In this document: piece by piece, positions 13,741-25,400 of the stretch
Numbering within the stretch: the stretch's first letter is position 1
How the letters are laid out: every line of letters begins with the position of its first letter
Assembly: GCA_020310875.1 (NCBI GenBank)
Contig: CM035412.1
Coordinates: forward strand, 130,806,196-130,870,195
Direction: 5' to 3'
Length of the DNA: 64,000 nucleotides
Source: Ceratopteris richardii
Taxonomy: Eukaryota > Streptophyta > Polypodiopsida > Polypodiales > Pteridaceae
Made by a program: the position numbers and the translations under genes
The notes under the pieces: model-generated
Seen by the model: only the letters and a program-made list of their open reading frames with translations
The model's database searches: none
Told to the model about the DNA's origin: nothing

Positions 13741-16700
13741 GATGGCTTCATCGTCGAACACTGGTCTTGGTGCTTCAGCTAATGTTAATGCTGCACCTAT
13801 TTGAATTCTCCCACCTGCATTCACTGAAGGGAAGCTGGATGGAACCAACTATACACTCTGGAAGTTCAAAATTCTGCAATTTTGGACTCTTATGAATTAC
13901 TTGACACTGTCATGGGACTGATGGGATTGGATCCAGACCCTGTACCAGTTGAAGATCCAACAAATTCAAGATCGATGATTTAGCCAGATCCAGATCTTCT
14001 AGGAGCTTGGAAGAGGCGAAATGCTGATGCATTATGTGCAATTGTCACTAGTGTAAGTGATTATGTGCTTACTTTAGTTCAACATACTACTAAGGCACAT
14101 GAGGCTTGGGGCATATTGGCTCATCAATATGAGACCAAGAACCACACTAGGATACAAAATTTAGAAAATCAGTTGGCAAATGAAAAGCATTCTGATTCTG
14201 AAAAGGCTAAAGATTTTATCAAACGGATAAAACATCTTGAAGATCAATTGGTTTGCAGTTGGTGTTGTTATAACACCAGAAGAGTCGGCTCGAAGATGTG
14301 TACATGTTCTTCCAACAAAGTATGATGTATTAGTAACAGCCCTTAACACTCAGGTAAAACCAACTTCCCTTACATTTCAAGAGTTTTGTGTGATGCTTTT
14401 AGAAGAAGAGATGCAGAAGAATCGGCAAAGTACAAGTGATGCTGCATTCTCAGCAAATGCAAAAGGTAAAGGCTCTTCTGATGGATCAAAGAAGAAGCCA
14501 AAGAAAAAAAATTTCATAGGAAGTTGCTTCTATTGTGAAAAGAAAGGCCATGCCATCAAGGATTGCAGAAAGAAGCAAGCTGATGAAGGGAATGGGACTG
14601 TAAAATCATCGTGGAAGAACAAAGAGTCTGCAAACAACACAGAGCTGGAACTTTCGGTAGCTATTGAAGAGGTATGCTCATCTGCTCAAGCTCGTGTTGA
14701 TGAACCATGGATTTTAGATAGTGGAGCTTCTTGCCATATGACCAGTAAAAAGGATTGGTATAGTTCCCTAGTGCCTCTACGGGAATACATCAATGTGGTG
14801 GTGGGAAATGACTCCAAGTGTCCAACTAAAGGAATTGGAACCACCTCTTTTATCACTTCTCCAGGTGTTGAGAAAAAGTTATCTGATGTTCTCTATGTAC
14901 CTACACTTAAAAGAAATTTGTTGTCAGTTTCTGCAATAACAGATCGTGGACTCGAAGTTCACTTCAATAAGAGTGGTGCAGAAATCATGGATTCATCAGG
15001 TAATGTTGTAGGTGAAGGCATACGACGGGATAACTTGTATGAGTTAAGTGCCTTAACTGCTATAGAAGATAAAGATGTAAGCAGGTTATGGCACCAAATT
15101 TGGGCATCTCGGATTTGCAGTTTTGAAGGAGATGCAAAGAACAGGGATGATTGCTCATTTGCTTGCATTTTTTGAGTTGCAGGAACCTTGTGAAGCTTGT
15201 ATGATGGGCAAGCAACAACGAAAGGCATTTCCAAGAGAGACCAGAAATCGATCTCAAGATCCTCTAGAGTTGGTACGTGCTAATCTCTGCGGTAAAATGT
15301 CTACACCTGCTTTAGGAGGATCTTTCTACTTTTTGTTGTTAGTTGACGATTATAATAGAAAGATGTGGGTTTATTTCATTTGAGAGAAGGCTGATGCTTT
15401 TGAAAAATTTAAAACGTGGCATAAGTATGTGGAAAATGAATTAGGAAGGAAACTGAAGAATTCAGAACAAATAGGAGGTGAATTCTTGTCAACAGAATTT
15501 GATAATTACTGTAAGGAGCATGGTGTGAAAAGGAAACTTACCACAGCTCATACACCTCAACAAAATGGCATTGTTGAGCGCAAGAATAGGACAGTAGTTG
15601 AAATGGCTCGTTGTATGTTAAAGGCTTAAGACATGCCTGATTCATTCTGGGAAGAAGCAGTCAATACAGCAGTCTACATCCTCAATCGAAGCTACACAAA
15701 AGCACTGAAGGGGATGACTCCTCAAGAAGCATATTCTGGTAAAAAGCCTTCAGTTTTTCATTTCAAAATTTTTAGTTGTTTCTGTTATGCACATATGCGT
15801 GCTTCAACAAGATCAAAGTTGGATTCAAAAAGCAAAAAGTGTGTCTTCCTAGGATATAGTGAAGAGTCTAAAGCATACAGGTTGTGGGATCCTGAGGCAA
15901 GGAAGATTTTTGTTAGCCGAGATGTGGTGTTTGATGAACGACCACACTTAGTAGAAGATAAAGGTAAACCTACTATCTCACCAAACGGAGAAATATCTCA
16001 CCTTGTGCCTATCAAAAGAGAGGTTAAAGTTGAGGAGGAGGAAACATCTGATGGAGAAATTTCCTCAATAAAAAACCAACCAGTTGTAGCTGCACAGCAT
16101 AAGCCACTACCGAAGTGGGCACAACAGCTCTTTGATGATCACAATCTACATGTAGATGTACCAGAATCATCCTCAGATGGATTAGGAAGATCAAAGAGAA
16201 TAGAGGAGCAAAGAAGAGCCTCAGAACACATTGTTAACATGGCTCTAATGGCATATATCATGGGCTCAATAAAGGAACCTACCACCATTGAAGAAGCCCT
16301 TGATGATCCAGGTTGGAGAGCGGCAATGCAATCTGAGTATGAGTATACTCAAAAATGATACATGGGATCTAGTCGACTTGCCGCCAAAGAAGAAGGTAAT
16401 AGGTACTAAATGGATTTGGAAAACTAAGTGTAAAGCAGATGGAACACTAGAAAAGTATAAGGCAAGATTAGTTGCACGAGGTTTTTCACATATCGAAGGA
16501 TTTGATGTTCAAGAAACTTTTCCACCAACAACACGCATGACAACTATTCGGACGGTACTTGCAGTAGCTGCACAAAAGGTCTGGACTATTTTCCAGATGG
16601 ATGTCAAATCTGCATTTTTGAATGGTCACCTCAAGGAGGAGGTATATGTATCTCAACCACTAGGTTTTGAGGTGCCCAATTCAGAAAATAAAGTTTGCAG

Positions 16701-17772
16701 GTTGAAGAAAGCCTTGTATGGAGTTAAGCAAGCTCCACGGGCTTGGTACCAACGGATAGATATTTTTTTCAAAAATATGGGTTTTGAAAGAAGTACTTCT
16801 GATGCTAACTTGTATGTAACGAAAAGGGATAGCAAGCTAGTTGTTGTCATTGTATCTGTAGATGATGTGATCATTACAGGAGATCATCAGGAACTCATCA
16901 ATCAAACTCGGATCAGCTTGGGAACTGAGTTTGAAATGATAGACTTAGGTCTACTCCATTTTTGTCTAAGAATTGAAGTATGACAAAGGAAGAATGGCAT
17001 TTTCATCTCACAACAAAAATATGCCAAAGAAATTCTCAAGGCGTTTGGAATGATGGACTGCAAGCCAACTAGCACACCTATGGAGGTAAACCATAAGCTA
17101 TCTATGGATGATAACATGCCTGATGTAGATGCTAAGAAGTATAGGAAGCTCGTTGGAAGTCTTATTTTTCTGTGCAACACTAGACTAGACATTTGCTATG
17201 CTGTTGGAGTATTAAGCAGGTTTTCCAACAAACCTAAGGAGAGTCACTGGAATGCTGGAATGTGAATTCTAAGATACATTACAGGAACCTTGGATTTTGG
17301 TATTTTTTATACCACAGATGATACACTCCAAGAATATTGTGATTCAGATTGGGCTGGAGATTGTGATTCTAGAAAACCAGTTTCTAGATATTGTTTCTCA
17401 CTTGGTTCAGGAATATTTTTTTGGGTAAGTAGAAAGCAACCAACTCTCGCACTCTCCTCCACTGAAGCAGAGTACAAAGCAGCTTGTTTTGCTTCTTGTG
17501 AGGCAGTCTAGTTAAGGAGAATTCTTGCAGATCTAGGCTTTCCATCAAATATGGCGACTGTACTCAAGTGTGATAATCAAAGTTGTATGGCTATTGCAAA
17601 GAACCCGATATTTCATGCTCGCACCAAGCACATAGAAGTACAGTACCATTACATTTGTGAGCTAATTGAAGATGAAATTGTGGAGCTAGAATATTGCCCA
17701 ACAAAGGCAAATTGTGCTGACATATTCACTAAAGCACTTGGAAGAGAGCAACTCAACAGGCATCTTCAATAG
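13741..17772 (+). pseudogene. copia gag-pol polyprotein, multiply broken
   Basis: Domains occur in copia order. Gag starts at 13,741 (LDGTNYTLWKF) and has an early stop. A CCHC knuckle CFYCEKKGHAIKDC lies near 14,525 and the protease WILDSGASCHMTS near 14,710. The pre-integrase motif is near 15,190 and the integrase covers 15,240-15,630. The RT (16,360-16,983) has SVDD in place of the usual YVDD. RNase H (17,330-17,772) retains YCDSDW, STEAEY and KCDNQS. In-frame stops or shifts occur near 13,801, 15,381, 15,627, 16,350, 16,981, 17,263 and 17,509. The integrase has also lost the first Asp (RANLCG) and the second Asp (SEQIGGEF). The element is clearly inactive. Confidence 0.9.
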
Positions 17773-17815
17773 ATGGGCATAGGACCGAAACCTACTTGAT
17801 TTTTCATTGGTAAAC

Positions 17816-17828
17816 ATTGAGGGGGGGG
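17816..17828 (+). promoter_or_regulatory. polypurine tract
   Basis: A purine run ending in eight G residues immediately before the TG of the 3' LTR; the expected plus-strand primer. Confidence 0.8.
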
Positions 17829-18390
17829 TGTTAGTATATGATCAATGTCTACCCCTCATGATTGTATGCACATTTTGTAAGGCCCCCATTATGAGGAGAA
17901 GCCCAGCGTGCATTACCCAATTGATGGGAATCCCAACTTGTATGTTGGATGAAGGTCATATTGGACCATGTAAGGTATTATAAGGAAAGGGAGTTACCAG
18001 GGATTTATATTTATATTTGTCGGAGTCAAAAATCATTTATATTTGTTGGGTCGGTTCAACTGGTCTAAGCCGTGTATGGCAATTACGCGGGTAGTGGCCA
18101 CCCACGCTCGACAACCCATGTATATCCATCCATGGAAGGCCACCCATGATCCTATATATACATGACTTCTACACTACCTAAGATATCGAATTGAGCCAGC
18201 ATACCTCTACCTTGTATCTCCCTATCTAGAGTTGTCTAGATCACCATTTAAGGTCTACCTTGAGAGCACACGGGTGGACAACGCCATCATCTTTGTACTT
18301 GCTGCTAGTAGAAAATTGTTGAGATTCTCCTATATCTGTTATCTTCTCTGCTATTGCTCCTGTGTTATATTGCATAACTATTGTCTTACA
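17829..18390 (+). repeat. 3' LTR of the copia element
   Basis: A 562-bp LTR from TGTTAGTATA to TTGTCTTACA, followed by the target duplication AAATA. It lacks the GC-rich block of the 5' LTR. Confidence 0.82.
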
Positions 18391-18395
18391 AAATA
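18391..18395 (+). repeat. right target-site duplication AAATA
   Basis: Matches 12,965-12,969 on the other side of the copia element. Confidence 0.7.
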
Positions 18396-19172
18396 CACCC
18401 CAGTTCACATTATAATGCTTGAGAATAATTTTAAAGTTTTGATGGAATAGGAAGTGTAGGATCAAGATAGGCATGAAAACAAAGAGGAGTTTGAAGGTGT
18501 GCAACCACCCATTCAAGAAATTAGGGCAAGCAAGGACAAAAAAGAGGAAACTTATAAGAAGTAAAGAGTGGATTGAGAAACCACAAGAGCTCACAATATC
18601 AAAACCCCATAAGAAAAAAGGTATTGTGAAGGAGTATTAGATGAAGAAAAGGCTCATAAGCGGATGTGGATGTTGCATGCTCGATATCATTAGAATAGTT
18701 CTTTTAAAAGTTCCTCACATTAAAATTTGGGTTCAAGTAGAGATAGCTAGACCCATAAGATTACATATTTGTAAGGCTCCAACAAAAATTGCCTAGCCAA
18801 TAATCACTCTTGTGTCTGCTACACCTATTGCCAAGATTGGATGGTATTGTGAAGAAAAGGAGGGACACACAACCTTTCCTCTTGAATACAATGTCCATAA
18901 ATTTTAAGCCATCCTAGATAATTGAGCACACGTGGCAATGGTAACCAAACAAGCTTGGGAGACATAGGGAAAACCAAAATTGTAGACCACCAAAATGAAT
19001 CTCCAACTAGCTAACAACCACATTGAGAAGCCATTCGACCTTTTGGAAAAGGAAATACTAAAAAGTTATGGAAGTAAATTTGAATAAATGTTGGTAGTTG
19101 TAGAATATCCTCACCTTAACACTTACCATGTTATCTAAGGCTAACCCTTCATGTGAAAACAAAGTGTGATTC
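18396..19172 (+). pseudogene. Ty3/gypsy remnant, right part
   Basis: Resumes the gypsy sequence interrupted at 12,969. The block PPIQEIRASK near 18,510 corresponds to PPIQEIDACK in the 33-37 kb element. Beyond about 18,600 similarity is lost; short frames such as WYCEEKEGHTTFPLEY near 18,850 are not assigned. Confidence 0.55.
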
Positions 19173-19666
19173 TGTTGTCAGGATCTTACTCACGCGCATA
19201 CAGAGATTACGGACACAGAAAACACACAGAGAATAGACGCAACAAGAGACGAGACACAATGCAGTATTGGGTGCAATCTCCCCCCATGCACTCTGTTTCG
19301 ACAGTCCACAGAGTGCATGTATTTATAGGACTTTTGATTACGTCAAAAATAGTGGTTACATGAGGGCCCCTTCGAAAAGCAGGCGTGAAACTAAAAGTTG
19401 GTAACTTTTACAGAAAGCCATTACTTTGAATAATAGAAACTGTGGTCTACAACGACCCTTATTCTAACCATTACTTTTCTAACAATAGAACCTTCTACGC
19501 AGGTTTATTTAAAATAAATAATAATTATTCGGATTATTGATGTCCGCCCTTTCACGCCTTGCACGCTCCTCACGAACCTTCAGCTGCTATATCAAAAACA
19601 TCAAAAACATATTAATACATTAATAATTTAACATTTTAAGAATGCCTTGTTCAATAATATACAACA
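19173..19666 (-). repeat. 3' LTR of the gag-only element
   Basis: On the plus strand it runs TGTTGTCAGG...TATACAACA. It contains TATAAATA on the minus strand (near 19,318-19,326), a likely core promoter. Confidence 0.92.
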
Positions 19667-20026
19667 TGCCTCTCAGTTGACAAGCAACTGACCTCAGTTG
19701 ATAAAATAATTTAACACTCTAATAATTACAATACATTGTTCAACATATTCCATGTTACTGTTACAATCCAACAATGCATTGGCCAACATATTCTATGTTA
19801 CAATCCAACAATGCATTGGCTATTCCATATTTCAATCCAACAATGCATTGGCTAACATATTCCATGTTACAATCCAACAATGCATTGGCCAACATATTTC
19901 ATGTTACAATCCAACAATGCATTGGCTATTTGATATTTCAATCCAACAATGCATTGTTCAACATATTCCATAAGGTATAACATGCCCCTCAGTTGAACAA
20001 GCAACTGACCTCAGTTGATAAAAGAA
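19665..20026. repeat. minisatellite flanked by duplicated hairpin blocks
   Basis: Six copies of CAATCCAACAATGCATTG start at 19,764, 19,801, 19,833, 19,870, 19,907 and 19,939, so spacing runs 37, 32, 37, 37, 32. On each side lies a related block (about 19,665-19,711 and 19,979-20,026) containing TCAGTTGA and CAACTGAC, which can pair. The array sits just inside the 3' LTR. Confidence 0.9.
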
Positions 20027-20877
20027 TAAACATGGATGGCCAGTCACATGTTTCATCACTGAATAGGCATGTGCCATGTAAAAATACATGCATGGAAATG
20101 TTCATGGAGCTGTTACATTAATGTGTTTGTGTATGATATACAGGATTTAAGTCAAAATGTAATCCAAAAGTGATGACAAAAATGAATATCTGGATATGAT
20201 AAAATAATAATTAATTTTCTAATCATGAATTTATACTTGAATGCATGTGCATATGAATTTTGTAAAAATTTCGGCAGCATAACGGCGTGATTTTGAAAAC
20301 CGGAAAATTTTCGACAAACAATTTCCATGATACATAAAGAGACCAAAAGGGGATTACACACCCTGACATATGTTTTTTTTTTTTTCCTCCTTGCTAACCT
20401 GCAATAAAATACATACCTGTCCCTGCAATAAGAATTCATGTACCATACAAGACAAACCATGTTTAAACGATGCGTATATTCCATGTACGATGCAAAACAT
20501 GCATGTCCAAAATATAAGTGGATGCAAAAAGAAGACAACTATGCATATAAATTGACAAGAAACGTATCTGGATGGTTACAAAGTAATTTGCCGATGTGTG
20601 CAGGTGCTGAAGATGATCCACCCCTTTATCATAATAGCATGACAATATGCCTTCAGGAATCGAGGCTACGAAAAGATGATTAAAAAAAAAATTTGTTTGA
20701 TGATGAATGGGTAAAGTCCAAATTCTTTTGATCTTGAAAGAGAAGCTCAAAAGATATGTTATAGCCACTCTATAAAGAGATCGGAGATATCTTTCCATAG
20801 CAGTAAAACAAAATCTCAAAAATTAAAGGTAATATGCTCCTATAGACTAAATTCAATATGTAAATACATCACAATTA
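20027..20877 (-). other. internal non-coding part of the gag-only element
   Basis: Minus-strand frames of about 118-128 codons occur (20,152-20,819) but resemble no known protein and have no domain motifs. This is where protease and polymerase would be in a complete element; none is present. Confidence 0.5.
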
Positions 20878-21240
20878 TCAAACATGTAAGGTAAACTGTA
20901 AAGGTAAGAATGAATCTTTAAACTCTTCTTGAAAAGCCTTCCAGGTGCGTGGACAATCTGCACGACGAGAAAGATCATTCCACCATAACTGCGCTCGTCC
21001 TACCAAATAATTGGTGGCAAACTCAATTTTCTTATTTTCTGAATATAACCCATCGGAAAAGAAATCGTTGAATAGGGATAGCCATGATAAGACAAAGCAG
21101 CCATCTTTTCGTCCGTCAAATTGAAGCATAGCATAACGTCCGTGTATGGCTTGTTGAAGTGCTTGAAGTTCTTGGTTCATAATCTCTAACTCTTGTTCAA
21201 ATGAAACTCCAGGTAAAGGTGAATTACTGTAATCCGCCAT
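20878..21240 (-). CDS. truncated retrotransposon gag (PF03732-like)
   Basis: A 120-aa frame from ATG at 21,240. Residues ~10-35 form a likely helical segment (EQELEIMNQELQALQQAI). The rest carries the capsid-domain signature: LVGRAQLWWNDL followed by TWKAFQEEFKDSF. It resembles Ty3/gypsy-type gag, although the initiator-Met primer site also occurs in copia. It lacks a zinc knuckle and the C-terminal part of gag, so it may be a remnant rather than a working capsid protein. It is the only recognisable protein in the element. Confidence 0.7.
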   Translation of the reverse strand: MADYSNSPLPGVSFEQELEIMNQELQALQQAIHGRYAMLQFDGRKDGCFVLSWLSLFNDFFSDGLYSENKKIEFATNYLVGRAQLWWNDLSRRADCPRTWKAFQEEFKDSFLPLQFTLHV

Positions 21241-21561
21241 GGTGCTCTTGGATCCTTGCTCTCAACCTTGGTGTATTGAACCTTCTTGTTTGCAACCTTG
21301 GTGTCTCGATCCCGTGTTCTCAACCTTGCTTGGTATCTTGAACACTCAATCAAGTGCCACTCAAAGATTACCAAGGATTTCACACTTGCAAACCTAGCTC
21401 ATTGGAAAGTTCGTTCCGAGAGCTTTCCAACGGTATATTACACGCCTCAATCCGACCTACGGATTGAAAGTTACACTTAATTCTTTGTTGGGTCCATCCT
21501 TGAAATCGCCGCGAGCGCCTTCCTCAAGTAAAAGAAAGAGAGAGAGACTTGAGTACAACTC

Positions 21562-21640
21562 CAAGAGATGGTGGAGTGGTCAAAGTACTTCCCTTGAAAG
21601 TAGGAGGTTGTGGGTTCAAATCCTCCTACCTTAGGGACTC
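21562..21640 (+). ncRNA. tRNA-like sequence with A and B boxes in the element leader
   Basis: An A-box-like TGGTGGAGTGG (21,569-21,579) and a B box GGTTCAAATCC (21,613-21,623) start 44 nt apart, the spacing of a real tRNA, on the strand opposite to the element. GTAGGAGG and CCTCCTAC flank the B box and can pair. No acceptor stem forms, so it is a tRNA-derived relic or SINE head rather than a tRNA gene. Confidence 0.4.
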
Positions 21641-21962
21641 TAAACCTCTCTATTACCACTCAAAAATTAAAATTGTCTCGCGCGCAGCCAACGGCTGCAT
21701 TGGCTGCCAACGGTCGCCAAGGGAGCCTTGGGTGCCAATGTTGCCAATGTATTGCCTAAGTTATTGCCTAAGTTATTGCCTAAGCTCTTTGCCTTAGTCG
21801 ACGCCTTGGAGTAAGCCGAAGGTGAAGACATAGGTGAAGACGTAGGTTTTGGATCAGGATCAGAAACTGAAACAGAACCGGAACAGGAACAGGAAACGGA
21901 GACGAAATCGGAATCGCGAACAGAGAACAGAGAACAGAACCCTCTGTATTGACGCATGCAGA

Positions 21963-21974
21963 GCTCTGATACCA
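21963..21974 (-). promoter_or_regulatory. primer-binding site of the gag-only element
   Basis: TGGTATCAGAGC on the minus strand, one base from the 5' LTR; initiator-Met tRNA type. Confidence 0.88.
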
Positions 21975-21975
21975 C

Positions 21976-22469
21976 TGTTGTCAGGATCTTACTCACGCGC
22001 ATACAGAGATTACGGACACAGAAAACACACAGAGAATAGACGCAACAAGAGACAAGACACAACGCAGTATTGGGTGCAATCTCCCCCCATGCACTCTGTT
22101 TCGACAGTCCACAGAGTGCATGTATTTATAGGACTTTTGATTACGTCGAAAATAGTGGTTACATGAGGGCGGCTTCGAAAAGCAGGCGTGAAACTAAAAG
22201 TTGGTAACTTTTACAGAAAGCCATTACTTTGAATAATAGAAACTACGGTCTACAACGACCCTTATTCTAACCATTACTTTTCTAACAATAGAACCTTCTA
22301 CGTAGGTTTATTTAAAATAAATAATAATTATTCGGATTATTGATGTCCACCCTTTCAAGCCTTGCACGCTCCTCACGAACCTTCAGCTGCTATATCAAAA
22401 ACATCAAAAACATATTAATACATTAATAATTTAACATTTTAACAATGCCTTGTTCAATAATATACAACA
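21976..22469 (-). repeat. 5' LTR of the gag-only element
   Basis: Same length and ends as the LTR at 19,173, followed outward by the duplicated GATTC. Most differences between the two LTRs are transitions. Confidence 0.92.
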
Positions 22470-25400
22470 GATTCAAGATTGGAGAAAAGATTATCTCTAC
22501 TTGCAACGCAAGGGGAATTTGATGAGAGCGAATATATGTAACTCTCTCAAAACCATGTGCAACCAGATAGGCATGTATCTTCTCATACCAAGCATGTGGT
22601 GCTTGCTTTAAACCATATAATGCCTTCTTTAACCTGCACACCTGGTTTTCATGCCCTTTCTGCACAAAGCCACGGGGCTGAAAAACATACACTTCTTCAT
22701 GCAAGTCACCATTCAGAAATGCTGTTTTAATGTCCAATTGATGTACATTCCAACCATGATGGGCTGCAAGTGCACAAATGCTCCGAACAGTAGTCATACG
22801 GCATGTAGGTGCAAAGGTCTCATCAAAATCAATGCCTCTTCCTGCACATATTCTTTGCAACAAGCCTAGCCTTATACATGTCCACTGTACCATCAGGTTT
22901 ACGCTTCAGCTTGTATACCCACTTAGTGCCAATGGCCTTCTTGCCAGGAGGCAAGTCACATAAAGACCATGTACCATTCTTCATTATAGCATCATATTCA
23001 GATTGCATAGCAGCCATCCAATTTTCTAAATTCTGTGCTTCATCAAAAGAAACAGGCTCATTCTCATCACAGAGACTTGACGCAGCCATAGCATAGCAAT
23101 CTGATGCAAAAGAGGCACTATGAGAGCCTGAACAAGTACGATATGACAGAGGTGCATCTAAGTTGTTGTCACGCAAAGTCTGCACCAGCCATTTTGGCAT
23201 AGTTCTTGCGTGCTCAATATCAGCTCTCTCATCAATAAGTGCATCATGTACATCTGCATCAGAAATAGAATTATCTGCATCATTACATGAAACCTGCAAA
23301 CGTTGAGAAGTTGCCTCATTAGGACCAACACTAGATTGTCCACCTGTAAAAAGAGGCATCAAAGTATCATACATGTCTTTGGAGCTAACAGATGTCTCCT
23401 TGGTACATGAAAGAACTGGCTGAATAGCATCTTCCACAAAAACAACATCACAGCTAACCAGAATGCGTTTAGTCTATGGATGATACAGACGATAGCCTTT
23501 ACTTTCAGAACTGTACCCAACAAAAATACATTTTACTGCCTTATCATCCAATTTTCTGCGATGTTGTTCAGGCACTAATGCATATGCCAAACAACCAAAA
23601 ACACGCAGATGAGCAACAGATGGCTTGCAGTCATGCCAAGCCTCATATGGAGTGATAGACTGCAGTGCTTTAGTGGGACACCTGTTAAGTACATATGCTG
23701 CACACATGACAGCCTCAAGCCAGAAACTATGTGGTAAAGCCTGACTCTTGACCATACACCTCGCCATCTCCATGAGTGACATGTTCTTCCGTTCAGCAAC
23801 TCCATTTTATTGAGGTGTATACGGCACTGTACACTGGTGTTTTATCCCACGTTCAGCCAGAAATGCATTAAAATCAGAAGACATATATTCCCCCCCTCGA
23901 TCAGAACGGAGGGTGCCCATTTTACATGCTGACATATTTTCAGCCAAAACCAAAAACTGTTTAAAGCACATGAACACTTTGGACTTTGCTTTGAGTGGAT
24001 ATACCCATGCATGCCTGGAAAATTCATCAATGAAAGTCACGAAGTAAAGGTAATTTCCAAAAGAGGGTGTCTGCATAGGACCACAGACATCACTATGTAC
24101 AAGCTGCAATTTCTGTGTAGCCCGAACTGAACCATCTTTTGGAAAGGAGGAACGCTGCATTTTGCCCAAAATACAACCTTCACAAACATGTTTTCTAGGT
24201 GCCTCAAGCTTGGGCAAAGAAGACACCATATCAGATTTCTGCAGGCGTAGCAAACTAGCAAAATTCAGATGACCAAAGCGTGCATGCCAAAGCTTTGCAT
24301 CTGACATAGCCTGAGAATCATGAACTGCACATGCCGAATCATTCACAGATCTTTCATAGTCTATGAGCTTATACAGCCCACGACATAAAATGCCAGAAGC
24401 AATAATAACATCGCCATTTGACAGATGATGAACTGTACATATGTCATCAACAAATTTCACAACCAAGCCAATCTTGGCTAATGCAGAAACTGATAACAGA
24501 TTCTTCTTGATCCCTGGCACAAATAAAGCATCTGACAAAGTGAAAGAACTACCATCAGCAGTAGTCAAAATGATCTTACCAACTCCCATAACAGGATAAG
24601 AGGAGTTGTTGGCGCATGTGACAGTATTCCCTGTAGGGGCAGGCTCGAGTGAAGAGAAGAAACTGTGCTGCGAGGTAATATGTTTGGTTGCCCCATTGTC
24701 AAAGTACCAAACATCTGAGTCCACTGCAGACATGCACTGCTCATGAGAAGATGGGTCAAAACTGCAAATAGTAGTAAACGCCCATTCTTCTTCCTGCACA
24801 AGATTAGCAGACTCTGTTTTTGGTGTAGAGGCTTCTGCAACAACCATTCCAACCTCCTTTTTCTTTGCCTCTTTTGCAGCCAATTTTGGACAGTTCTTTA
24901 TGATATGATCATTCCCTTTAGAGTACTTGCAAAACAATTTCTGCTTTTCTGATTTCTTCTCATCTTTATCCTGGTTCTTCGAATGTGCAGCATTTGCAGA
25001 TTTCTGCTTACTAGTAGAAGAGCTCCATTTTCCTTTGCCCTTCTGACTAGCCAGGAAAGCTTGATCTGCAACATGCATAATGGACCTGTTCTGCCTGGAC
25101 TAATCTTCCTGCAACAAAACAGAGACTAACTCCTCAAATGATAAGGCATTTGGATTGCCTTTCATCATCAACCAAAGAGTAGAAGCAAAACTCTGATATG
25201 AATCAGGAAGACCATTCAGAACGGTCTGCACAAGTGAGCTATCTGGTATAACCTCATCAGCAGAAATCAACTGTTCCTTCAAATCTTTGATCTTCGTTAG
25301 GAAACTATCCATAGAATCACCTTCATTCATGTGCTCACTCTCCGACTGTTCTTGGAGGTAAGCAACACGAGCCTCATTCCTAGCTTGGTACAATGTGGTA

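Larger units (their letters stand above)
12970..18390 (+). mobile_element. full-length but dead Ty1/copia element nested in gypsy
   Basis: The order is 5' LTR, initiator-Met-type primer-binding site, gag-protease-integrase-RT-RNase H, polypurine tract, 3' LTR. It is bounded by AAATA duplications, and both flanks carry the same gypsy family. The polyprotein has many stops and frameshifts, and the LTRs differ by a large block, so the insertion is not recent. Confidence 0.88.
19173..22469 (-). mobile_element. non-autonomous gag-only LTR retrotransposon with perfect 5-bp target duplications
   Basis: Two 494-bp LTRs (19,173-19,666 and 21,976-22,469) flank 2.3 kb. GATTC is duplicated on both outer edges (19,168-19,172 and 22,470-22,474). 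The initiator-Met primer-binding site lies next to the right LTR and reads on the minus strand, so the right LTR is 5'. The only recognised coding sequence is a truncated gag. No protease, integrase or RT is present, so mobility would need proteins from another element. The LTRs differ at about 11 of 494 positions by eye. Confidence 0.92.

Noticed and set aside
19764..19980. Repeats with fairly regular spacing, considered as a CRISPR array
   Set aside because: Units are 18-bp cores with near-identical, not unique, spacers in a plant retroelement; it is a minisatellite.
21562..21640. Considered as a functional tRNA gene
   Set aside because: A and B boxes are present but the acceptor stem does not pair and the T stem is imperfect.
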